A DNA stretch of 17,630 bases from JALQTD01 sp964390365. Its GTDB lineage: Bacteria; Bacteroidota; Bacteroidia; Flavobacteriales_D; Sanyastnellaceae. Positions 1 to 6,961 of this stretch are shown here, piece after piece. The first letter of the stretch is position 1, and the number at the start of each line of letters is the position of its first letter. Location of the stretch: the NCBI GenBank assembly GCA_964390365.1, contig CAYMHW010000048.1, positions 1 to 17,630 of the forward strand, in the 5' to 3' direction. The notes below the pieces were generated by a model. It searched no databases, was not told the DNA's origin, and worked only from the letters and a program-made list of their open reading frames with translations. Both the position numbers and the translations under genes were made by a program.

Positions 1-2181
1 GGGGCGATCCGTCACGAACACCTTCGTCACCGTCGGCTCGCTCATCTTCCAAATCTCCGCCGGAATCCGCCGCACTTCCCGCTCCCCGTCTTCGTACTCG
101 AATTCCACGATGAGCGGCATCACCAAGCCGCCTTCATTGCGGAACGTGATTTCGTAGAACTGCTTGTCGGATGAAAGCAGGGCCTTCTCCTCCTCCGTCA
201 GCCCCGCCATCCATTCCTCGTACTCTTCCCAGTCCAAATCCAACACCTCAAACCGATCCCACTGCGTGTAAAAATCATGCAAGGACGGATCCGCTTCGAG
301 GTACGTCTCCCGGATGAACTCCTCATCGCGGATCAAGCTGATGTCAGCGGGCTCCCGTGCCGCCTTCGCGCGGTTGAATTCCGCCTCCGTTTGCGGATTG
401 CCCGTGTCCATTTGCATCCAACGCACTTGGTCGAGCGCGATGTCCACGTGATCCGTTGTGTAAAACCACCCGCGCCAAAACCAATCCAAGTCCACGCCAC
501 TCGCATCCTCCATCGTCCGGAAAAAATCCGCAGGCGACGGGTGGCGGAAGGCCCACCGGCGGCTGTACTCCTTGAATGCGTAGTCGAACAACTCGCGGCC
601 CATGACGGTCTCGCGCAGGATGTTCAGCGCCGTAGCCGGCTTGCCGTACGCGTTGTTGCCGAACTGGTAAATCGACTCCGAGTTGGTCATGATGGGGCTG
701 ATGCGGCTCTTGTCCCCGCCCATGTAATCGCGGATGTTCCGCGCACTGCCTCGGCGCGTCGGGTAATCGCGGTCGAACTCCTTCTCGGTGAGGTACTGCA
801 CGAACGTGTTCAGCCCCTCGTCCATCCACGTCCACTGCCGCTCGTCCGAGTTGATGATCATCGGGAAGAAGTTGTGCCCCACCTCGTGGATGATGACGCT
901 GATCATGCCCGTCCGCGTGCGCTCGCTATAAGTGCCATCGGGCTCCGGACGCCCGCCGTTGAAGCAGATCATCGGGTACTCCATGCCGATCCACTTCGTG
1001 TGAACGCTGATGGCCACCGGATAGGGGTAGTCGATGGTGAAGTGCGAGTAGGTCTTGAGGGTTTGGGCCACCGCCTTCGTGGAGTATTGTTCCCAAAGCG
1101 GATTGCCCTCTTTCGGATAGAAACTCATGGCCAAAGGCGAGCGATCCCCCACCTTCACTGCCAGCGCGTCCCAAATGAATTTCCGGCTCGAAGCCCAGCC
1201 GAAGTCGCGCACGTTTTCCGCTTCGAAAATCCACGTCTTTTCGCCGCTCGCCTTGCCCTGCTCCGCCTCGCGGGCTTCTTCCTCCGTCACGATCATGACG
1301 GGCTGGTCGTAGGTCGATTTGGCCCGCTCGTAGCGCCGGCGTTGCTCGGGGGTGAGGACGGTTTTGGCATTCACCAATTCGCCCGTCGACGCCACAATGT
1401 GATCCGCGGGAACCGTCAGCTCCACGTGGTAATCGCCGAAGTTGAGCGTGAATTCGCCGCTGCCGAGGAACTGCTTGTTCTGCCAGCCCGAGTTGTCGCC
1501 GTACACCACCATGCGCGGGTAGAATTGGGCGATGGTGTAGATGTAGTTGTCCTCCTCGGGGAAGTGCTCGTAGCCGCTGCGACCACCGATTTTCATGCGG
1601 TCGTTGATGTTGTACCACCACTCGATGCTGAAGGTGAACTTGCCGCCCGGCTTGAGCGGCTGGGGCAGTTCGACGCGCATCATGGTTTGGTTGATCGTGT
1701 AGTCGAGCGGGGCGCCGCCGCTCGTGACGGACTCGATCTTGAAGCCGCCGTCGAAGGTGGGCTCAAGCTCCATGACATCCTTGAACGACATGCGGTCGTT
1801 GATCTCCGACTGGCGGATCTTGTGGGCGTCGGAATCGAGGGCGCGCACGTTCTGGTCGAGTTGCAACCAAACGTAGCGGAGCTGATCCGGGCTGTTGTTC
1901 GTGTACGTGATGGTCTCCTCGCCGTCGATGCGCTGCGTGGCGTCATCGAGGTGGATCTTCATGTCATAATCCGCCTGCTGCTGCCAGTATTCGTGGCCGG
2001 GCGCGCCGGAGGCGGTGCGGTACACATTGGGCGTGGGCAGTTCTTGGCCGAGTTGGCGGAACTTGTTCGTGTTCGTGCGCGGAGGCTGCGCTTCAGGAGC
2101 TGGATTTTGCTGAGCGAGCAAGGGGGGCACGGCGAGGAGCGCGGTCGCGAGGAGCGCGGTGAGGCGGTTCACGTGATTCAC
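1..2181 (-). CDS. M1 family zinc metallopeptidase, secreted (3' end cut by window edge)
   Basis: Probable exported zinc aminopeptidase-type enzyme of peptidase family M1, acting in the periplasm or outside the cell. The 727 codons visible start with a hydrophobic signal peptide (about residues 4-24, ending near LLAQQ). The zinc site is complete: HEVGH at residues 432-436 and the third ligand Glu in WMDEG at residue 455, giving exact HExxH-x18-E spacing. GMEYP at 399-403 occupies the place of the GAMEN substrate motif. The start is GTG 2181 because an in-frame TAA lies directly upstream; GTG 2172 is an alternative. It lies 55 bp downstream of the DUF2807 lipoprotein on the same strand, with its own possible -7 element. 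The reading frame runs off position 1, so the C-terminus is missing. Family assignment is firm; the substrate cannot be told. Wobble bases shift from C-rich at the 5' end to more G-rich at the 3' end. Confidence 0.93.
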   Translation of the reverse strand, partial: MNHVNRLTALLATALLAVPPLLAQQNPAPEAQPPRTNTNKFRQLGQELPTPNVYRTASGAPGHEYWQQQADYDMKIHLDDATQRIDGEETITYTNNSPDQLRYVWLQLDQNVRALDSDAHKIRQSEINDRMSFKDVMELEPTFDGGFKIESVTSGGAPLDYTINQTMMRVELPQPLKPGGKFTFSIEWWYNINDRMKIGGRSGYEHFPEEDNYIYTIAQFYPRMVVYGDNSGWQNKQFLGSGEFTLNFGDYHVELTVPADHIVASTGELVNAKTVLTPEQRRRYERAKSTYDQPVMIVTEEEAREAEQGKASGEKTWIFEAENVRDFGWASSRKFIWDALAVKVGDRSPLAMSFYPKEGNPLWEQYSTKAVAQTLKTYSHFTIDYPYPVAISVHTKWIGMEYPMICFNGGRPEPDGTYSERTRTGMISVIIHEVGHNFFPMIINSDERQWTWMDEGLNTFVQYLTEKEFDRDYPTRRGSARNIRDYMGGDKSRISPIMTNSESIYQFGNNAYGKPATALNILRETVMGRELFDYAFKEYSRRWAFRHPSPADFFRTMEDASGVDLDWFWRGWFYTTDHVDIALDQVRWMQMDTGNPQTEAEFNRAKAAREPADISLIRDEEFIRETYLEADPSLHDFYTQWDRFEVLDLDWEEYEEWMAGLTEEEKALLSSDKQFYEITFRNEGGLVMPLIVEFEYEDGEREVRRIPAEIWKMSEPTVTKVFVTDRP

Positions 2182-2201
2182 TTATGACGAATTTTGAAGC
2201 C

Positions 2202-2209
2202 CCAAGATA
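2202..2209 (-). promoter_or_regulatory. possible -7 element for the M1 peptidase
   Basis: TATCTTGG on the minus strand resembles the Bacteroidota -7 consensus TAnnTTTG. It sits 28 nt from the first base of the GTG start, predicting a leader of roughly 15 nt. No clear TTG -33 element is seen at the right spacing, so this is a weak call. Read-through from the upstream lipoprotein gene is also possible. Confidence 0.35.
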
Positions 2210-2236
2210 CGGGTTCTGTACGGGCTTTCGGGCGGT

Positions 2237-3010
2237 TTACTCGGGCCAAATCACCTGCCCCGCTTCCGTGCGGTCCACGTCGTAGTCGGCCGGCACCGCC
2301 TCGCCCCGGATGTCGCCGCTGCCGTGCAGGCCGAGGAAGGCGTAATCGGTGGCGTGGAAGCGGAGTTCGTGGGCGGAACTTTGGTTGAGGAAGGCGCGGC
2401 GGGCCGTGAGGCGGGAGGCGTCGAGGGTTCCGAGGCCGGCGACGTAGGCGCCGAGTCGGTCGGCGGTGCCGGTTAAGGTCAGGTGGGACGGGCCGGCGTG
2501 GAGGCGCGCTTCGAGCGTGTCGACGTGGGCGGCGATGGTGGTTGAGCCGGCGGCGCGGCGGGCGTCGAAGGACCAAAGGCCGTCGCGCTCGCCGATTTCC
2601 CATCGGAAGTCGCCGGTGCCGGTGTGTTCGACGGACCGGATGTCCGGGGCGAACACGTCCACGCGGAGGCGGATGCCGAGGTCGCGCACCCAACGGCACG
2701 TGTTGGCGTCGCCGAGGGTGAGGTCGCCGGCGTCGAGCCGGGTTACGGCATGGGCGAGGAGGTTCGCGGGGCCTTGCCACCGCCACGTGACGCGCCCGCT
2801 GTCGCCGGCTGCATGCAGGACGACCTCGATGCCGTCGGCGATCGTCAGCCGTTCCGCAGGCGCGTCGAAGGCGCCCGTGACGACGGTGTCAGCGCCCGCC
2901 GCGCGGAGGCAGGCCGGGGCTTCCGGCCGATCGCAGCAGGCCAGCAACGACGCCAGCAGGAAGGCGATGAGGCCGACCGGGATGGCGATGCGGGCGGTTT
3001 GGCGGGTCAC
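2237..3010 (-). CDS. DUF2807 (head GIN domain) lipoprotein
   Basis: Predicted lipoprotein of 257 residues. The N-terminus has a hydrophobic stretch ending in the lipobox LLAC, with Cys25 as the likely lipidated residue. The rest is a repetitive beta-rich domain of the DUF2807 / 'putative auto-transporter adhesin head GIN' type, which is common in Bacteroidota: a motif like LTIADGIEVVL near residues 54-64, then repeated GTGDF, GTLDAS and GSGDIRGEA turns typical of the stacked beta-solenoid. Its precise role is unknown; the adhesin name of the family is not functional proof. The start is GTG 3010, whose GTGA overlaps the TGA stop of mazG by 4 nt, so the gene is probably translationally coupled to mazG. 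Wobble positions are strongly C-rich throughout. The functional link with MazG is not obvious. Confidence 0.75.
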   Translation of the reverse strand: MTRQTARIAIPVGLIAFLLASLLACCDRPEAPACLRAAGADTVVTGAFDAPAERLTIADGIEVVLHAAGDSGRVTWRWQGPANLLAHAVTRLDAGDLTLGDANTCRWVRDLGIRLRVDVFAPDIRSVEHTGTGDFRWEIGERDGLWSFDARRAAGSTTIAAHVDTLEARLHAGPSHLTLTGTADRLGAYVAGLGTLDASRLTARRAFLNQSSAHELRFHATDYAFLGLHGSGDIRGEAVPADYDVDRTEAGQVIWPE

Positions 3011-3786
3011 CCGTGTTGGGATTTGGCCTGATCCCAGTACGCGTCCATCTCCTCCAACGTCATGTCCTTCAGCGCCTTACCATCCGCCGCCACCGCCTCC
3101 TCCATGTGCATGAACCGCCCGCGAAACCGGCGATTCGTGCGCTCCAACGCCTCGTCCGGATTGATGCCCACAAAACGCGCGTAATTGATCAGCGCAAACA
3201 GCACGTCCCCAAACTCATCCGTCGCCCGCTCCATCGCGCCCGCCGCCACCTCCTCGCGGAACTCCCCCAACTCCTCCTGCACCTTCTCCCAAACCTGGTC
3301 CGCGTTGTCCCAATCGAATCCCACGCCCCGCACCTTGTCCTGGATCCGGTACGCCTTCACCAACGACGGCAGCGAATTCGGCACGCCTTCCAGCACGGAA
3401 CGGTTGCCCTCCTTCAACTTCAGCTGCTCCCAATTCGCCTTCACCGCCTCCTCGTCATCGGCCTTCACGTCCCCGTAAATGTGCGGGTGGCGGGAAATCA
3501 GCTTGTCACAAATTCCGTTCAGCGCATCGGCGATGTCCCAGGCGCCCTGCTCGCTGGCAATCTTCGCGTAAAACACCATGTGCAGCAACAAATCACCGGT
3601 CTCCTTCTTGATCTCGTCGAGGTCTGCATCGAGGATGGCGTCGGCGAGTTCGTAGGTCTCCTCGATGGTCAGGTGGCGCAGGCTTTCGAAGGTCTGCTTG
3701 CGGTCCCACGGGCATTGTTCCCGCAGTTCGTCCATGATTTTGAGGAGGCGCGCGAAGGCGGCTTGTTGATCGGCGAGGCTGTGCAT
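3007..3786 (-). CDS. mazG: Nucleoside triphosphate pyrophosphohydrolase MazG
   Basis: Cytosolic all-alpha NTP pyrophosphohydrolase of 259 residues that hydrolyses (d)NTPs to NMP and pyrophosphate, used for pool cleaning and in (p)ppGpp-linked stress responses in characterised homologues. Two tandem MazG domains are visible. The N-terminal one has CPWD (25-28), the Mg-binding EExxE (E42, E43, E46) and ExxxD (E62, D65). The C-terminal one has EELGEFREE followed by DEFGD at about 165-195. Length is normal for full-size MazG. ATG 3786 is preceded by TACCTTTG and five C residues, so the mRNA is probably leaderless. The gene is the first of a minus-strand unit with the overlapping lipoprotein, and it diverges from the PagL-like gene across only 36 bp. 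Codons end mostly in C in the first third and in G in the last half. Confidence 0.96.
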   Translation of the reverse strand: MHSLADQQAAFARLLKIMDELREQCPWDRKQTFESLRHLTIEETYELADAILDADLDEIKKETGDLLLHMVFYAKIASEQGAWDIADALNGICDKLISRHPHIYGDVKADDEEAVKANWEQLKLKEGNRSVLEGVPNSLPSLVKAYRIQDKVRGVGFDWDNADQVWEKVQEELGEFREEVAAGAMERATDEFGDVLFALINYARFVGINPDEALERTNRRFRGRFMHMEEAVAADGKALKDMTLEEMDAYWDQAKSQHG

Positions 3787-3799
3787 GGGGGCAAAGGTA
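3787..3799 (-). promoter_or_regulatory. mazG promoter -7 element, leaderless arrangement
   Basis: On the minus strand TACCTTTG (3799-3792) matches the Bacteroidota TAnnTTTG -7 consensus exactly. It is followed by CCCCC and then the ATG of mazG, so transcription should begin at or within a few nt of the start codon. A clear TTG -33 element is not seen; its expected position would lie at the very start of the divergent coding region. Confidence 0.65.
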
Positions 3800-3810
3800 A
3801 GCCGCTGCCG

Positions 3811-3822
3811 TACCTTGCGGAC
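3811..3822 (+). promoter_or_regulatory. -7-like element of the PagL-like gene, leaderless arrangement
   Basis: TACCTTGC begins 12 nt before ATG 3823, the same geometry as the other -7 elements in this window, but it misses one T of the TAnnTTTG consensus. The expected -33 region would fall on the start codon of the divergent mazG gene, and no TTG is evident there. Confidence 0.5.
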
Positions 3823-4917
3823 ATGTTGCGCGTTGCGTTCCTCACGGGGCTTTGTGCCCTGTCATTCAAGGCTTCAGGCCAAACCGAGTTCCAGCTCCTC
3901 ACCGGCTTCGTCCTCCCCCACCGCCCCGAAATGGCCCGGCTGGTGACAGGCCACGCAGCAGGCCTCTCCCTGTCGCATTGGCGCGAACCGTACGGAGCCT
4001 GGACTTCCGAGCACGGCCGCTGGGGCGTCCGCCAAGGCGCGATGCTCTCCGTCCTCGACGCCGGCTCCCCCGAGCTCGGCGTCCAAGCGGCCGCGCTTTG
4101 GCTCACCCGCTTCCCCGTGCGCGATCGCAGTCACCTCGAACTCGGCCTCGGTCCCGCCTGGTCCTCCCGTTCCTACCGCACCGACGGCCCGACCTCGTTC
4201 GCGCTGGCCGGCCCGTGGAACCTCGGCCTCCACGTCGGCATCGCCCGCCGAATCCGGCTGAAAGCGCCCTTCCATTTGGCCTTCGGGGCGGCCCTCACTC
4301 ACCTGTCCAACGGCGGCCTCTTCCAGCCCAACCTCGGCACGAACGCGCTCACCCTGCGCACGGCCTTCCACTGGGGCAGCGTCCCCACCCAGTATCCCCA
4401 AATCGTGCAACCGCCCGGCTCCTTCGCCCGCACGAACCGGTGGCACGTGGGCTTGCGCTTCGGTGCGCGTGACGCGGGCTTACCGGGCGGGCCGCTGCAT
4501 CCCGTTTCCACGTTGCGGGTGGTTTGGGAACGGCGCGCGGTGGTGGTCAAGCCCGGTCCCCAACCGCGCCGAATGGGCTGGGCTCCCGTGGCGGCGGCGC
4601 AGCTCACGCTGAACCAAAGCCGGCGGCCCGAGGCGCCCTTCGAACCGGCTGCGCGGTGGCAGCCAGCTGTACTGGTGGGAGCCCGGTGGTGGGTGGGCGA
4701 GGTGGCCCTGCAATTCGCTCACGGCCACATCCTCGCTGAGGCCTCGCCCGACTTCGGGCCGAGCCATTTGGACGCGGCGCTGATTTGGCGCGTGCAGCCG
4801 GAATGGAGCGTGGAGCTCGGGCTGCGCGCCTTCAGCATGCGGGCGGAACACCCGGTGTTGGGCGTGACGTGGACGCCCGTTATGGACACTCCGTTCCGAA
4901 GAACGACAAGAAGATGA
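3823..4917 (+). CDS. PagL-like lipid A deacylase family protein (acyloxyacyl hydrolase type), outer-membrane barrel
   Basis: Predicted outer-membrane beta-barrel of 364 residues, related to PagL, which removes the 3-O-linked acyl chain of lipid A. The N-terminus is a signal peptide (MLRVAFLTGLCALSFKASGQ). The body is built of alternating aromatic and small-residue strands ending close to the C-terminus. The family hallmark HLSNGG starts at His160, with Ser162 two residues on, matching the His-x-Ser pair of the PagL active site, and is followed by QPNLGTN as in Bacteroidota members. The catalytic Glu of Pseudomonas PagL lies 14 residues after the His; the residue here is Asn174, so activity is uncertain. 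The start is ATG 3823, directly after a -7-like element. The 3' end overlaps the convergent beta-helix gene by 38 bp. Codons are C-ending up to about position 4440 and G-ending after it. Confidence 0.72.
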   Translation: MLRVAFLTGLCALSFKASGQTEFQLLTGFVLPHRPEMARLVTGHAAGLSLSHWREPYGAWTSEHGRWGVRQGAMLSVLDAGSPELGVQAAALWLTRFPVRDRSHLELGLGPAWSSRSYRTDGPTSFALAGPWNLGLHVGIARRIRLKAPFHLAFGAALTHLSNGGLFQPNLGTNALTLRTAFHWGSVPTQYPQIVQPPGSFARTNRWHVGLRFGARDAGLPGGPLHPVSTLRVVWERRAVVVKPGPQPRRMGWAPVAAAQLTLNQSRRPEAPFEPAARWQPAVLVGARWWVGEVALQFAHGHILAEASPDFGPSHLDAALIWRVQPEWSVELGLRAFSMRAEHPVLGVTWTPVMDTPFRRTTRR

Positions 4918-6670
4918 GCAAATCGGCCGTGGCGATGACGCCATCGCCGTCCACGTCTGCTGGGCAGTCGTTCCCTTCCACTGGAATGCACGTGCCGTCA
5001 TCGAACAGGGCCGTAGGATCGTAATTGGGCGCGTCGGGCCACGTGCAGCCTGCACAGGACGTGATTTCGCACGAACCGTCATCCACCGTGGCCTCCGGGT
5101 TGTAATTGCAAGCAAATGCGTACATGCACCCCCAAACCGCCGTGTCCGCCCCGCCGAAATCTTCCCCGAACAAGCCGATGTGCTCCACCGCCGTCCAGCA
5201 CGCGGCCCAGTTGCCTCCCGCCGGCGCAAAGGCCCCGATGTACCCCACGGGGTCGAACCACGGGTCGCTCGGGAAAAACTGTGCTTCCAGGGCATAGGCC
5301 ATGTTCGTGGGGCGCAAATCGACCGGGTCGGTTACGAAGCCGCTGTCGGTCTCGAACGCCGCGTCGAGCATGGGGTCGACAACGAGGTTGTTGTTGTTGT
5401 TGAAGTGGGCTTGAACGGTGGCTGTTCCGTTCCAAATGAAGCCGTAGTCGTACGAAATGAGCTCCTCGATGGCGTTGGACGCGCCGATGTCCCAGAAGCG
5501 GTTGTTTTGGATCAAGATCTCGCCAAACGTCATCAACTCCCACGCATCGCACGGGTCCGCATCCGCGATTTGGATGCCGTGGTCGAAATTCAGGGTCAAG
5601 CTGTTGTGCAGGCGCATGCCGCCCCCGTGGTGTAGGCGCCACGCCATGGCTTCGCCCCGACCGAGCACCGTGCAGTTGTACAAGGTGGGGACGTTGTAGG
5701 GCATGAAGGTCATGGACACGTCGAAGTCCACGTAGTCGTCGCCCTCGATGTCTGCGCCGTAGGTGCCCGCGCCGTTGAGTTCATCGATGACGAACAGGGC
5801 GTGCTGGACGCGGCCTTGCCAGCCTTGGTCGGTTTGGAGCGGCGCTTCCTCATTGAACGCGCACACGACGTACTTCAAATCCACCAAACCGCCCATCACT
5901 TGCAACCCGTCGTTGGCACCCGCGAAGCACTCGATGTGGTCGACGGTGGTGCCGCTGCCGACCCCGCAAAGTTGCAGGGCGTTCGTTTCGTTGGGGTTGC
6001 CAAATTGATTCACCCCGAGCCGCGTGCCCGCATGCCGAATGCTCAAGTACCGCAACGTCCCTGAACTGCCCGTGGGATCGGTGTTGCCGCCATAGGCATG
6101 CCGCTGCGCTCCGCTGAAATCCATGACGCCTTCCGCCAAGTCGTCCCCATCCCACGTATTCAATTCCCCGGCCCCACAAACGATGAGTCCGCCCCACATG
6201 CCACGCTCATCAAATCCGGTCGAATGGTCCATCGGGTCGCCTTCGTACGTGAAGACAATGGGGCACGACTCCGTGCCTTCCGCGTTCAAGGTGGCGCCGC
6301 GCGCGATGACCAAACTTCCCGGAAGCTGGGAGAACAGGTAGTCAATGCGTTGGGACGGGTTCCCGTTTCCGAGGGTGTAGGTGATGGTGTCGGTGACGAT
6401 GCTCGTGCGGCCTTGGACAATGGTTCCCGGTTCAATGGTGAGGGCGTCTCCGGGGTTAACGAAGACCGTCTCGGTCAACACATAAAGGGTGTCGCAGGAC
6501 CACGTGACGGTTCCTGTGCCGTTGCCTCCGTTGTCCGAAACGTAAACGACCGGGCGCTGGTCGAAGGGCGCGCATTCGCATGGGCCAATCGAACCCTGCG
6601 CGAGGGAGACCGCTGCGAAGAGCAAGCCGGCCAATGCACAAGGCAAGCGGCGCATCGAATTGGAAAACAT
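4880..6670 (-). CDS. Secreted beta-helix-type protein with Cys-rich repeats and C-terminal dockerin/EF-hand-like motif
   Basis: Extracellular protein of 596 residues and unknown function. It has a signal peptide (about 1-25, ending SLAQ). Residues of about 45-480 resemble the large Bacteroidota extracellular family with DALTIEPGTIVQG, GMWGGLIVCG, GVGSGTTVDHIECF and NDGLQVMGG motifs, which reads as a right-handed parallel beta-helix. Near residue 505 come two Cys-bounded repeats, ACNYNPEATVDDGSCE and a degenerate copy around PNYDPTALFDDGTC, a type common in marine Bacteroidota surface proteins. The last 28 residues form a Cys-flanked DVDGDG calcium-loop motif (Cys569 to Cys595), like half a dockerin. 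No ordinary T9SS type A sorting domain is seen. The start ATG 6670 follows a CAnnTTTG element; ATG 6655 is also possible. It contains a run of five Asn. Confidence 0.72.
   Translation of the reverse strand: MFSNSMRRLPCALAGLLFAAVSLAQGSIGPCECAPFDQRPVVYVSDNGGNGTGTVTWSCDTLYVLTETVFVNPGDALTIEPGTIVQGRTSIVTDTITYTLGNGNPSQRIDYLFSQLPGSLVIARGATLNAEGTESCPIVFTYEGDPMDHSTGFDERGMWGGLIVCGAGELNTWDGDDLAEGVMDFSGAQRHAYGGNTDPTGSSGTLRYLSIRHAGTRLGVNQFGNPNETNALQLCGVGSGTTVDHIECFAGANDGLQVMGGLVDLKYVVCAFNEEAPLQTDQGWQGRVQHALFVIDELNGAGTYGADIEGDDYVDFDVSMTFMPYNVPTLYNCTVLGRGEAMAWRLHHGGGMRLHNSLTLNFDHGIQIADADPCDAWELMTFGEILIQNNRFWDIGASNAIEELISYDYGFIWNGTATVQAHFNNNNNLVVDPMLDAAFETDSGFVTDPVDLRPTNMAYALEAQFFPSDPWFDPVGYIGAFAPAGGNWAACWTAVEHIGLFGEDFGGADTAVWGCMYAFACNYNPEATVDDGSCEITSCAGCTWPDAPNYDPTALFDDGTCIPVEGNDCPADVDGDGVIATADLLIFLSFFGTECP
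5387..5401. repeat. (GTT)5 trinucleotide repeat coding five Asn
   Basis: Five tandem GTT units on the plus strand, read as five AAC (Asn) codons within the beta-helix protein. The unit length is three, so slippage would alter the number of Asn residues without breaking the frame. An Asn ladder is a common structural element in parallel beta-helices. Confidence 0.85.
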
Positions 6671-6683
6671 CGGAGCAAATTTG
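6671..6683 (-). promoter_or_regulatory. -7-like element of the beta-helix gene
   Basis: CAAATTTG on the minus strand (6683-6676) is followed by 5 nt and then ATG 6670. It differs from TAnnTTTG by one base (C for T) and has the same 13-nt distance to the start as mazG. It supports ATG 6670 as the start. The 89-bp region between this start and 6760 serves two divergent genes and has no other recognisable feature. Confidence 0.45.
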
Positions 6684-6747
6684 GTAGAAGTAAGGTACGA
6701 CGACTCACGGGCACTTGCAACCGTCCAATGTGCGCGCCAAATCGGCG

Positions 6748-6759
6748 TATCTTTGCCCC
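6748..6759 (+). promoter_or_regulatory. -7 element of the NqrM-like gene, leaderless arrangement
   Basis: TATCTTTG (6748-6755) matches the TAnnTTTG consensus exactly and is followed by CCCC and ATG 6760. The gene therefore probably has its own promoter and a leaderless transcript, separate from the nqr operon on the other strand. No good TTG -33 element is seen. Confidence 0.6.
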
Positions 6760-6960
6760 ATGGAATGGAAAGTCGTCCTGTTGGCCATCGGCCTGTTGGC
6801 CCTCGGTTTCGCCGGTATCGCGATCAAGCTGCTCGTCAAGAAAGACGGTGAGTTCGCTGGAACGTGCGCCAGCGCAAGCCCGTTTTTGAAGGAAGAAGAT
6901 GGCGGTTGCTCCGTTTGCGGCGCCCGCCCTCAGGAGCAGTGCCTCAAAGAAGGCGCCTGA
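6760..6960 (+). CDS. Small four-Cys membrane protein, probable NqrM-type Na+-NQR maturation factor of Bacteroidota
   Basis: 66-residue protein with one N-terminal membrane span (about 4-26, VVLLAIGLLALGFAGIAIKLL), then KKDGEFAGTC and a short Cys-rich tail. The four cysteines are C36, C50, C53 and C61 (C-x13-C-x2-C-x7-C). Gammaproteobacterial NqrM (DUF539) is also a short single-span protein with a cluster of conserved Cys and is required to build the Fe site of NqrD/NqrE. Proteins like this one recur beside nqr/apbE in Bacteroidota from memory, often as 'membrane or secreted protein'. Its stop lies 1 nt from the stop of apbE on the opposite strand. ATG 6760 was chosen over the ATG 45 nt upstream because the -7 element TATCTTTG directly precedes it and the span then starts at the N-terminus. 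The function is inferred from architecture and context, not from proven homology. Confidence 0.68.
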   Translation: MEWKVVLLAIGLLALGFAGIAIKLLVKKDGEFAGTCASASPFLKEEDGGCSVCGARPQEQCLKEGA

Positions 6961-6961
6961 G

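Noticed and set aside
277..2187. A 636-codon open frame on the plus strand, antisense to the M1 peptidase
   Set aside because: The minus strand encodes an intact HExxH-x18-E peptidase; the plus-strand product is low-complexity and Arg/Val/His-rich, as expected of a complementary shadow.
3013..3822. N-terminal extension of the PagL-like frame upstream of ATG 3823
   Set aside because: The frame is open but runs antisense through mazG; the signal peptide and the -7-like element both place the real start at 3823.
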